Below are positions 36,353 to 44,289 of a DNA stretch of 64,000 nt, piece by piece; positions within the stretch are counted from its first letter, which is position 1, and each line of letters starts with the position of its first letter. Origin of the DNA: Stenomitos frigidus ULC18 (GTDB taxonomy: Bacteria; Cyanobacteriota; Cyanobacteriia; Leptolyngbyales; Leptolyngbyaceae); the NCBI RefSeq assembly GCF_003003795.1, contig NZ_PVWK01000140.1, forward strand, positions 62,001 through 126,000, in the 5' to 3' direction. The translations under genes and the position numbers were made by a program. The notes under the pieces were generated by a model. That model made no database searches. It was not told the origin of the DNA and saw only the letters and a list, made by a program, of their open reading frames with translations.

Positions 36353-36628
36353 TCACCCTATGTGGGTTTCTCGCTGCCCGGTGAGCTGCTGCCAAAGATA
36401 GTTCAAGGACTGGTTCACGACAAGTTTCTCTTCGATAGAGCAGTCTAGCTTGTCGATCAAGGGGGCAACGGATGTAGCTCCTACTGCCGTCATGCCGTAG
36501 TTGATGAGCACGGTCTGGTACAACTGATCACGGTATGCTTTCACGGGGTTACAACCGCAAGCAAGCTGCTGGAGGTAGTCATGGTCAGACATGCCCAAAT
36601 CGACGATGATCGGTTGCTCTTCTGGCAT
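36353..36628 (-). CDS. Small hypothetical protein (91 aa)
   Basis: I do not recognise the family. The protein begins MPEEQPIIVDLGMSDHDYLQQLACGCNPVKAYRDQLYQTVLINYG and is helical throughout, with two cysteines close together (ACGC). It has no signal peptide or membrane segment. It lies 190 bp downstream of the helicase gene on the same strand and could be co-transcribed with it. The opposite-strand open frame over the same DNA has poorer codon use. Confidence 0.58.
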   Translation of the reverse strand: MPEEQPIIVDLGMSDHDYLQQLACGCNPVKAYRDQLYQTVLINYGMTAVGATSVAPLIDKLDCSIEEKLVVNQSLNYLWQQLTGQRETHIG

Positions 36629-36817
36629 AGCGGTATCGCGTAACGGTACAAGCGTGAGCGTTGACTAATCACTGCGTGAAGCGATCGCGGATTAGCCAAG
36701 CGATCGAACGTTCAAATCAGTCTAACCTTCAGAACGAGAAATGGCTCGAAACCGGATTAAAGCTCACACTTATACATCTATCTAAAGGTGTAATATGGCA
36801 AAAATCTGATACAGTGA

Positions 36818-39016
36818 CTACCAATCACTCACCGTTCTGCCTAAGTCTTCGATATCGAGTTGATCGGCTGCAAACGCGCGACGAAGTAGATCGGAAGGGA
36901 TGAACTCGTCGTACTTTTGCAGTTTGGGTACTTCCTCTTCGCCTAGCAACTCGTCTGCGGTGAGACGACGACTGCCGATCGATTTGATCTCGTGATAGAG
37001 GCTGACGGTATTGCATTTGCCCATGTTGACCACCAGGAAGTACGGCGATCGCCCGACCACGCCCTTAATTTTTAGCGCCTCTCGACAGTGCAACCGTAAA
37101 AACCGCTCCAGGGTGCGAACGGCGATCGTGCCTGCCCAGGGCAAAATGCAGCAGGCGTTCCCTTCTAGCGGAAAGAGGCGACTGCTCTCAAACCCTTCTT
37201 TCTGCGCGAGTTGACGAGCCGCCGCTAAACGCGCTTTGGCACCAGGTTGCAGGTAGAGATAGTCCGTGTCTTCTAGCAATGCCTGCCGCATGCGCTCTAA
37301 AACGCGCGTGTGAATATTGCCGCTGCTCCCACGCCAGGAAACCGTCGAGGTGCCGATCGCGGGTTTGACTTGAAGTACTTTGCGGCGATTGTTGACTTCG
37401 GTGACTTCCCAGACGCGTCCAGCCAGTGCAAGGCGATCACCGATGGCAGGCGGCACGACCACGGTGCCCAACTCTACCCCATCGCTCCAAACGGCGTATT
37501 CTTCGTTGTCGGGGAAGATGGCATAGAACTTAAAGTTTTTGACAATCCGCTCAGCGGTCATCCCAACAATGAGTCCGTTTTCCTTGGTGCGTTGAATGTG
37601 GTCTAGCTCGATCCAGTGGCGTAGCACCTGGCGAAAATCGTCCTGTGAGATCGAGCGAAAGGGTGGCAGCGTGAGAACCTGTTGTGCGAGGGCAGCGGGA
37701 GACAGTTCACCCAGAGCGACGAGCGTGCTCATGGTTTGCTGATATAGCAGGCTGAATGGGTAGTGTAACGGTGCGATCGGCTCGATCCACTTTTCCTCTA
37801 AATAAAGCTGAATGACTGCAATGCACTGAAGCAGTTGCCACGGAATGAGCTCGGGCAACGATTCACCACCTGTCGGTTTGTCTTCAGCGCAGACAAACCG
37901 CATGTCGGCTGGACTGCCTCGCCGACCCGATCGCCCCAGCCTTTGTAAAAAGCTCGCCACCGATGGCGGGGCTTCTAGCTGAATCACGCGATCGAGTTGT
38001 CCTAAGTCGATGCCCATCTCAAACGTGACGGTTGCCGCCGTCACAGTGGGGCTGGTTGGGTCACGCATGGCGTTTTCGGCAGCTTCTCGGAGCGGTGCTG
38101 CAATGCTGCCGTGGTGGACGTGATACACGTCAGGAAAGCCTTTAGCCTGGGCAATTTGCCGTAGAGAAGCAATCACAGTTTCTGTTTCGGTGCGTCCGTT
38201 GGCAAAGATCAGACACTTGCGGGATTGGCTCTGCTCGAATAAATGGCGCTGATAGGGGTTGAAAGCCGCGTCTCGTGTATCGCCTTTCGCCCGCACAGTG
38301 AGGCTGGATGTGTAGAAATGCTCCAACGCCAGTTGAATGGTGCGCGGCGCAGCCGGTAGATGAGGGGTTGTGACGGAGCGCTGTGTGCCCGATCTCAACC
38401 AGTCTTCTGCCATGCCGTAGTCGCCCAGCGTGGCCGATAGCCCGATGCGTCGCGGGTGGTTTTGCGTTAATTGAGCCAGCCGGGACAGCTGACAGAGAAT
38501 TTGAGCCCCGCGATCGGAGCCAATGAAGGCATGAATTTCGTCAATAATGACAAAGCGGAGTTCGCCAAATAAGCGCTCCAGCTCGTTGTGTTTATTAATC
38601 AGCAGGCTTTCTAGCGATTCAGGCGTAATTTGTAAAATGCCTCTGGGATGCTTCAGCAACTTGTTTTTGTGGCTTTGCACCACGTCGCCATGCCATGCCC
38701 AAACGGGGATGTCTGCTTGCTTAAGCAGGTCGGTGAGGCGATCGAACTGATCATTAATAAGCGCTTTGATGGGGCCAATGTAGAGTGCACCCACGCTGCT
38801 TGGCGGACGATCGTGCAAGAGGGTCAGCACCGGCAGAAAAGCCGCTTCGGTTTTGCCTGATGCCGTTCCAGCTGCGATTAACAGATGTGTATCAGTTTCG
38901 AACAGCACTCGACAGGCTTCTACCTGCACAGGACGCAGATCTGCCCAACCCTGGCTATAAATGTATTCCTGGATGAAGGGAGCGAGACGGTGATAAGGAG
39001 AGGTTAGATCAGGCAC
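36818..39016 (-). CDS. Lhr-type DEAD/DEAH superfamily 2 helicase, BrxHI-like (732 aa)
   Basis: This is an SF2 helicase. The Q-motif-like RPVQVEA, Walker A AAGTASGKTEAAF (Lys55), motif Ia GPIKALINDQ, motif II DEIH (159-162), motif III LSATLGD and motif VI QRLGRSGRRGSP are all present. A large C-terminal region follows, with Lhr-like features (WEVTEVNNRRKVLQV; ILPWAGTIAVRTLERFL). Size and architecture match the Lhr-type helicases called BrxHI in type 2 BREX systems and also found alone. A BrxD-like ATPase is encoded upstream on the same strand, but none of pglX, pglZ, brxC, brxA or brxB is present here. The role could be phage defence or DNA repair. Confidence 0.85.
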   Translation of the reverse strand: MPDLTSPYHRLAPFIQEYIYSQGWADLRPVQVEACRVLFETDTHLLIAAGTASGKTEAAFLPVLTLLHDRPPSSVGALYIGPIKALINDQFDRLTDLLKQADIPVWAWHGDVVQSHKNKLLKHPRGILQITPESLESLLINKHNELERLFGELRFVIIDEIHAFIGSDRGAQILCQLSRLAQLTQNHPRRIGLSATLGDYGMAEDWLRSGTQRSVTTPHLPAAPRTIQLALEHFYTSSLTVRAKGDTRDAAFNPYQRHLFEQSQSRKCLIFANGRTETETVIASLRQIAQAKGFPDVYHVHHGSIAAPLREAAENAMRDPTSPTVTAATVTFEMGIDLGQLDRVIQLEAPPSVASFLQRLGRSGRRGSPADMRFVCAEDKPTGGESLPELIPWQLLQCIAVIQLYLEEKWIEPIAPLHYPFSLLYQQTMSTLVALGELSPAALAQQVLTLPPFRSISQDDFRQVLRHWIELDHIQRTKENGLIVGMTAERIVKNFKFYAIFPDNEEYAVWSDGVELGTVVVPPAIGDRLALAGRVWEVTEVNNRRKVLQVKPAIGTSTVSWRGSSGNIHTRVLERMRQALLEDTDYLYLQPGAKARLAAARQLAQKEGFESSRLFPLEGNACCILPWAGTIAVRTLERFLRLHCREALKIKGVVGRSPYFLVVNMGKCNTVSLYHEIKSIGSRRLTADELLGEEEVPKLQKYDEFIPSDLLRRAFAADQLDIEDLGRTVSDW

Positions 39017-39437
39017 TGCAAACTGCCTCTAATAATCGTTAAATTTGTCTTACGAAACACACGATCTGGGCCACGATCACCATGTGTCAAAATGCAAAAA
39101 TAATCGTTACATTGTGTAGACTTCTAAGCGTTGGTTCTAGCTCCTACGCCTGTTACCCAAGACAGATTTAATTAAACTTAGCATCTACCTTGAGAAAGAT
39201 TTCGCTAACGATGTCATCCTCACGACATTGCTATTGATGGGTTTTTGCTGCTGTTATAACGCTGCTGTGTCGCTCACGACTCCAGCTTTGTAAGGTGCAT
39301 TGTTATCAAGGCGTTGTTTTTCCTAGTTCCGATAAAATTTGGGTTGCGTGAGCGGTATAATTTACATGATTGTGTTTTTAGTAGTATCAATCATTACTAC
39401 TAAACTGTTGTTTTTAGGTTTTTAGGAGAGTTGAATT
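39017..39437. other. Intergenic region between divergent helicase and GlsB-like genes
   Basis: This is 421 bp without a gene. TAATCGTTA occurs twice (about 39032 and 39101), at the helicase side. TATAAT at 39356-39361 is a good -10 for the plus-strand GlsB-like gene, about 77 bp before its ATG; a -35 at normal spacing is not obvious. The other side must contain the helicase promoter unless that gene is read through from the ATPase gene. Confidence 0.4.
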
Positions 39438-39707
39438 ATGAATCTTATTGCGTGGATTGTTCTTGGTTTGATTGCTGGCGCGATCGCAAAGGCGATTTAT
39501 CCTGGTACTCAAGGTGGCGGTCTTCTGGCAACGCTGGTCTTAGGTGTCGTTGGTGCCTTCATTGGTGGTACCTTGTTTACCCTCTTGACGACAGGAACGT
39601 TTGCTCTGGCTGCGCCAGGTTTTAGCATTGGCGGCATTGTCGTAGCGATTCTGGGTGCGATCGTTGCGATCTTCCTGTGGGGCTTGATTACCCGTCGCGC
39701 TGCTTAG
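39438..39707 (+). CDS. GlsB/YeaQ/YmgE family small membrane protein
   Basis: The 89-residue protein is almost entirely hydrophobic, with three predicted membrane helices. The family pattern is clear: IAWIVLGLIAGAIAKAIYPGTQGGGLLATLVLGVVGAFIGG, then GGIVVAILGAIVAIFLWG. The family (transglycosylase-associated protein) is often induced by stress; its biochemical role is unknown. TAGGAGAG lies 10 nt before the ATG. It interrupts the helicase and ATPase genes on the opposite strand and is likely unrelated to them. Confidence 0.92.
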   Translation: MNLIAWIVLGLIAGAIAKAIYPGTQGGGLLATLVLGVVGAFIGGTLFTLLTTGTFALAAPGFSIGGIVVAILGAIVAIFLWGLITRRAA

Positions 39708-39724
39708 AGAACGGCATCGTTGCA

Positions 39725-39782
39725 TATAGGGACGAAGCATCTGACCAGTCAAAGCCTGCTCGCCAGATGCTTCGTCCCTATA
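39725..39782. repeat. 19-bp perfect inverted repeat with 20-bp spacer
   Basis: TATAGGGACGAAGCATCTG (39725-39743) and its exact reverse complement (39764-39782) flank a 20-bp spacer. ATTTTT follows immediately, so it may end transcription of the GlsB-like gene. The sequence type is a dispersed cyanobacterial repeat. Confidence 0.75.
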
Positions 39783-39860
39783 ATTTTTGGCATTGACCAT
39801 CACTTCACGTTGTTTCAGTGAGTACACGTCAGCCTGAACGAAGGCGAACCGCTCGTCCAA

Positions 39861-41189
39861 TTACACTGTAAATTCAGCGAACTCGCTGGTTTCATCGATC
39901 GACTCATCTTTGTGAGCTTTCGATGGTTGAAAGGTTGAACTTTGCATCACTTGGCTGAGCGTCATTTTAGGATTCTGCTGCAAAACGCTCAAGACACCCA
40001 TAAAGTCGCGCACTACTTCGCCGGGAGTCAGCAAAGCTTCTGCGCCGACTCGGCTAGTGACTGCCCCTAAAAAGTCCTGAAGCTCTCGCTCTGTGAGTCG
40101 TTGCTTGCCATTGTGATGGGTCGCGTGAATTTCTGAGAGGCGCTGCAAGAGCCCCAGAATGTCTTCCTTGCTCAACGGCTCTAGCCAGATCGCTGGCCCC
40201 GAAACATCCTCCGCACTAACGTTGACAAAGCGACTTTTGGCGGTGCGACGCTGCCAGGCTGGGTCACTATAAAGTCCGCGACGTGGATCTTCTAAAAGCT
40301 GGGGTGTGCCGCCGATAATGGTGCCCAAGTGGCTAACTCTGCCTTGCATGGCATCGTTGAACATTGCCAGCAGTTTGTCGTAATTATTTTGACGCGCGAT
40401 CGTGGTGTTGATTTTGTATAGGTGAATGGCCTCGTCCAGGAAGATGAGCAAGCCTTTGTAGCCAATATCAGCGACGAAGCGGGCAAAAAGTTTGATGTAG
40501 TCGTACCAGGTGTCGTCGTCGATAATTACCCGTACACCGAGTGCTGCCCGTGCTTCTGTCTTGGTAGCAAATTCGCCGCGTAGCCAGCGTAACGCGGCTG
40601 TTTTCTTGCTGTCATCGTCTGTGCGATAGCCCGACCAGTAAGTAATGATGACGTTGGCAAATTCAAAGCCATTGACCAGATCGGCAACATCTTTCACAAC
40701 TTCGCGAATTTTGGCTTCTACCTGACCGTCAAAGCCATCGTCGTTCGGCTTTTTCCCGGTTTCCTGGGCAACCTGGGTTTGGATGCCTGCGATCCAACGC
40801 TCCAAAATAATGGTGAGTGCACCACCGTCAGGACGGCTTTTCGTCGCCAGGTTGTGCATTAATTCGCGATAGGTAGCAACGCTAGAGCCGCTGCTGCCGG
40901 CTAAACGACGTTCGGGGGTGAGGTCCGCATCAGCCACGACAAAACCTTGTTCCATCGCATAGTTGCGGAGCAATTGCAGGGTAAAGCTCTTACCAGCTCC
41001 GTAACGACCCACAACGAACCGAAAGGCTGCCCCACCTTCGGCAATATTGTCGAGGTCTTGCATCAGGGCTAGGACTTCCCGTTCACGCCCAACGGCGATA
41101 TGTTCTAGCCCTACACGTGGCACAACGCCAGCGCTGAGGGCATTGATGAGCGCTGTTGAGACTCGTTTAGAAAGTTTGGATGGAGACAT
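39861..41189 (-). CDS. BrxD-like P-loop ATPase (DUF2791 type)
   Basis: The protein has 442 residues from ATG 41189; a GTG at 41207 would add 6. The N-terminal half contains GLEHIAVGREREVLALMQDLDNIAEGGAAFRFVVGRYGAGKSF, with Walker A GRYGAGKS, and ADADLTPERRLAGSSG. Walker B is GLLIFLDEAIHLYK. A sensor-like region NYDKLLAMFNDAMQGRVSHLGTIIGGTPQLLEDPRRGLYSDPAWQRR follows. This arrangement is that of the BREX BrxD/DUF2791 ATPases. It likely works with the BrxHI-like helicase downstream. The nuclease, methylase and phosphatase parts of a full BREX are not in the window. Confidence 0.85.
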   Translation of the reverse strand: MSPSKLSKRVSTALINALSAGVVPRVGLEHIAVGREREVLALMQDLDNIAEGGAAFRFVVGRYGAGKSFTLQLLRNYAMEQGFVVADADLTPERRLAGSSGSSVATYRELMHNLATKSRPDGGALTIILERWIAGIQTQVAQETGKKPNDDGFDGQVEAKIREVVKDVADLVNGFEFANVIITYWSGYRTDDDSKKTAALRWLRGEFATKTEARAALGVRVIIDDDTWYDYIKLFARFVADIGYKGLLIFLDEAIHLYKINTTIARQNNYDKLLAMFNDAMQGRVSHLGTIIGGTPQLLEDPRRGLYSDPAWQRRTAKSRFVNVSAEDVSGPAIWLEPLSKEDILGLLQRLSEIHATHHNGKQRLTERELQDFLGAVTSRVGAEALLTPGEVVRDFMGVLSVLQQNPKMTLSQVMQSSTFQPSKAHKDESIDETSEFAEFTV

Positions 41190-41372
41190 GGGCGTTTCTT
41201 CGTTCACTCAGTGCCAGGTTCATTTGTACCAGGACGATCGCTTATTCACCATAGTAAGACCTGAAAGGCAATACTCTGCGCCCAGTTGCAGGATTCATCA
41301 AGTCAGCTTCACCAGAAATTTCTGATGAGGTTGGGAATCGACAGCGTCATTTCTCATGTCAGACGGTTTAAA

Positions 41373-41434
41373 CGCCTTTAACCCCCGCTTCGAAAAGCGA
41401 GAGTTAGCTGCAAGAGCATTAAGGGTTTAAGGCG
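41373..41434 (-). terminator. Stem-loop structure downstream of the PA14-glycosidase gene
   Basis: CGCCTTTAACCC (41373-41384) pairs with GGGTTTAAGGCG (41423-41434) with one mismatch, and encloses a second hairpin CGCTT-CGAA-AAGCG (41386-41399). It lies about 120 bp beyond the minus-strand stop at 41555 and may end that transcript. It could equally be another dispersed repeat. Confidence 0.35.
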
Positions 41435-41456
41435 CTTTCTTGTAAACAAAGTACCC

Positions 41457-41522
41457 GTACGGGCAGGTTTGACCACAAGGTTAACGGCTAGAGGACAAGA
41501 CTCTGGCAAAACCTGCCCGTAC
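41457..41522. repeat. 14-bp perfect inverted repeat (66 bp overall)
   Basis: GTACGGGCAGGTTT (41457-41470) and AAACCTGCCCGTAC (41509-41522) are exact reverse complements. No coding frame lies between. It is another palindromic spacer repeat of a cyanobacterial type and lies 33 bp after the glycosidase stop codon. Confidence 0.75.
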
Positions 41523-41554
41523 CCAACGGTAAATTTTTTCTTGGAATTTCCTTA

Positions 41555-43495
41555 CTAAACAGGGGTCAGTGCTGTAGCAGCCGGAAGACTGGCTGTAGCT
41601 GCGGCTGCGGCTGTGACTGGGGCTGACAGTTTCACAACTAAGGGTGCATCTGTGACGTTGAGCGTAAGTTGAGTGGGTGACGCATAGGCTGCGACTGGGG
41701 CGATCGATTGACTGGGTGCATACGTGGTTGCCTGCCCTAACGCCGTGTTGAAGTTTAACGTCACGCTTTGGCTAACCGATTGATCGGTACTGGGCACTTC
41801 AACCCAAAGTACCAGGTAGAACTCGCCGTTGCTCTTCTGTAGCAGCGTGTGGTGTACGTTTTGAGCTGTGCCGCCGATCGAGTAATTGAGTGCTCCTAGT
41901 GGGGTTGGTGTAGTAACAACTGGCGTGGTTACGGTTGCAGCGGGTTGAGGATCGTTGAGCAAGCCAATCAAATTTTTCAGCACTGTGTAGGCTGGCTTGG
42001 GCGTGCCATCGCTACGGATCAGACCATAGTTGTTTTCGCTGTTGTTTGGATCAGCCTTCTGATCAATCAACTCATACGAGAAGGTGCGGGGTACGCCCAG
42101 ATTGAAGCTCTCTAAAAAGAGACGGGGAATATATTTGCCCTGGACAGCTTCTGTAACGGGTCGATCGGATGTGGCACTGCCAGTCGAATAACCCACTTCG
42201 GTTGCAATCAGCGGTTTGGTGCCAAAGGCCTGCGATCGCAAAGCATAGTCTTTCGCCAGACTACCGTCACCTGGATTTTTGGGGTTGTTGTATGGGTGGA
42301 AGTTGCCATAGTCTACCCACTGGCTCAAGTCGCCCACGGCGCTAGTAGAGGTGGAGTAAACAAACGATGGCCCGATGATGGGGATTTTGGCCGTTGCGGG
42401 GTCTGACTTGAGCGCTATGTAAACATCGCGTGTAAAGTCACGCACATAGCTAATCCAGCCGTTGCCTGTGACGGGTTGCCCATTACGGCTATAGGCAAAA
42501 ATGCTGGAGAACAGGTCAAATTCATTCAGGATTTCGACTGCCTCAACTCCAGTCGCCACGAGATTTTTGACAAAGTTGGCGACGGTATAGCCAGGCGGTT
42601 TGATGTCGTAGGAGGCATCCGGCCCAATGCCAATATTGGGGTCAAGCACCAACGTGGACTTAATCCCTAAACTCCCTAACTCATTAATGCGCTGAATCCA
42701 GGTTGGGTCGCTGCCGCCATCGCGAATATGGCGAACACCGAGATCGAGCAAACTTTGTTTGATGAACGGATAATTACCATACGCGGTGTCGTAGTAGCGA
42801 ATGTGGGTGTTAATGCCGATCGAATCCACAAACGCATTAGCACTTTTGGCGGGTTCACCCGTTGCAAACGCGAGCGTGCTAATACCCTGAAACAGTTGGC
42901 TAGCGGGAACGATCTCTTTCGCCTGTGTGGGGCTAGACCACAGCAATTGCGATGTCGCGCCGCCCGTACTGTCGTAGTACTCCAGCTTGATATCGTAGGC
43001 TTGTCCTGCTGCAAGGGTGATCGCGCCACTGTTTTCTATGAGGTCGTGATCAGTCCAGTTATCAATCAACAGTTGACCATTGACCCATAACCGAATGCCG
43101 TCATCCGATCGGGTGTAAAACGTATAGGCTTCAGAATATTTGGGCTGTACCTGCCCCGTCCAACGCACAGCAAAGTTATCGGCTGGTACGATCGAGTTGG
43201 GTGCATTCGTTCCCCATGTGAAATTGACGTTCGGATCAATTTGCGACCATTTGAGATTGGTAAAATCTTTGCCTTGATAATACTGCGCGCGTAACCCCAA
43301 TTGGTTAACCGCAGGAGCCGCGATCGGTGTCGTGGCAGCAGCGCTGGTAGGGGTGCTGCTAGACGTTAGGCTGCTATTAAGATTAGCCGAGTTGCCAATT
43401 TGTGTGGTGAGGGTGGAAGCGGCGACTGGATTGGCACTGACATTTGTATTCAGAGCAGAGCTGCTTGGCACAGCTACGACGGTTGAATCTGCCAC
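41555..43495 (-). CDS. PA14 domain - clan GH-A-like glycosidase (646 aa)
   Basis: The start is a GTG with AGGGA about 8 nt upstream. The N-terminal 65 residues are Ser/Thr/Ala-rich and show no Sec signal peptide. Residues about 68-205 are a PA14 domain (LRAQYYQGKDFTNLKWSQIDPNVNFTWG; YTFYTRSDDGIRLWVNGQLLIDNW), a carbohydrate-binding beta sandwich. A TIM-barrel-like glycosidase region follows, with VEILNEFDLF (acid/base Glu after Asn) and KPLIATEVGYS (candidate nucleophile Glu), as in clan GH-A (GH5/GH39-like). A C-terminal beta domain ends the protein. Substrate and export route are unknown; type I-like or other non-classical secretion is possible. Confidence 0.82.
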   Translation of the reverse strand: MADSTVVAVPSSSALNTNVSANPVAASTLTTQIGNSANLNSSLTSSSTPTSAAATTPIAAPAVNQLGLRAQYYQGKDFTNLKWSQIDPNVNFTWGTNAPNSIVPADNFAVRWTGQVQPKYSEAYTFYTRSDDGIRLWVNGQLLIDNWTDHDLIENSGAITLAAGQAYDIKLEYYDSTGGATSQLLWSSPTQAKEIVPASQLFQGISTLAFATGEPAKSANAFVDSIGINTHIRYYDTAYGNYPFIKQSLLDLGVRHIRDGGSDPTWIQRINELGSLGIKSTLVLDPNIGIGPDASYDIKPPGYTVANFVKNLVATGVEAVEILNEFDLFSSIFAYSRNGQPVTGNGWISYVRDFTRDVYIALKSDPATAKIPIIGPSFVYSTSTSAVGDLSQWVDYGNFHPYNNPKNPGDGSLAKDYALRSQAFGTKPLIATEVGYSTGSATSDRPVTEAVQGKYIPRLFLESFNLGVPRTFSYELIDQKADPNNSENNYGLIRSDGTPKPAYTVLKNLIGLLNDPQPAATVTTPVVTTPTPLGALNYSIGGTAQNVHHTLLQKSNGEFYLVLWVEVPSTDQSVSQSVTLNFNTALGQATTYAPSQSIAPVAAYASPTQLTLNVTDAPLVVKLSAPVTAAAAATASLPAATALTPV

Positions 43496-44233
43496 TGGTA
43501 TTTTCCCTAGTAAACGAACTTGACGTCAATGAGCCTTTCAAATAGCGGCAGACTGGACAACTAGAACCAGAATTGCCATCTGTATTGAGTAGCTACTACG
43601 GAATGAGCTGTTTGCTGGGAACACACGAATTTGACTTGAAGGCATCTGCAAACGAAATTTGACTAACGGTCATCAGAGCAAGGTATTGAAACGGGCGATC
43701 AAATGGTTCCTCTTGAACCTCACTACTCTCTCAACACGAGAATCATTACCTGCGATAGCCGCGACTAATATGTATCACGAGTTTTCATAAATCTCAACCC
43801 CTTGGTAGGAGGGCTCAAACTAAAGTCGTTGCTTTGATGGGGAAAGGAAGCCACTTTTTTAGACAAAAATGGCATGAATCCAGCAACAAAATGGGCAGTC
43901 TGATGATCTTTCCTGATGTAAGCTGCGTTAAACATGAGACCTTCTGATAATGATTGAAACCTCCAAAAAACAATCGTATCAGTATTTTCAAGGCAGTTAA
44001 GCGCTTAAATTTACATGCTACAGTCACCTAAAGTTTGACTCCTCAGGATCTTTGTTTTACTTTCTGCGCTGCAAAAGCTTTTGTTCGTTATCTTCACAGA
44101 AAATTTAAATAAGCTTTGAATTTCCAGTCGCCACAGCTTGACCATTTTCTATCATTCAACCGCTCATGCTGAAAAACTTAGGAGGATGGGTAATCCCTCG
44201 TCTGTATAGGGTGAGATCCGTTCAGTCAAAGCG
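43496..44233. other. Non-coding region between the glycosidase and radical SAM genes
   Basis: About 740 bp hold no convincing gene on either strand; the short frames lack codon bias. GCCACTTTTTT...AAAAATGGC (about 43850-43873) is an imperfect hairpin. AGGAGG at 44180-44185 directly touches an ATG that opens only seven codons (44186-44209). This region must contain the promoters of both divergent genes. Confidence 0.4.
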
Positions 44234-44253
44234 GATTGCACGATCGTGCAATC
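44234..44253. promoter_or_regulatory. 20-bp perfect palindrome upstream of the radical SAM gene, candidate operator
   Basis: GATTGCACGA (44234-44243) is followed by its exact reverse complement TCGTGCAATC (44244-44253). The dyad ends about 36 bp before the chosen GTG start at 44290. Its length and symmetry fit a dimeric repressor site. Binding is inferred only. Confidence 0.5.
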
Positions 44254-44289
44254 ATTACGATAAAGAGACGTTTAGAGAAGACATTGATT

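Noticed and set aside
43815-44027. A 70-codon minus-strand frame in the 43.5-44.2 kb spacer
   Set aside because: It has an atypical composition, no ribosome-binding site and no recognisable features; chance open frame in AT-rich DNA.
44186-44209. A seven-codon frame (MGNPSSV) with AGGAGG touching its ATG, as a possible leader peptide
   Set aside because: The Shine-Dalgarno sequence has no spacer to the ATG, so initiation there is unlikely, and no attenuator structure follows.
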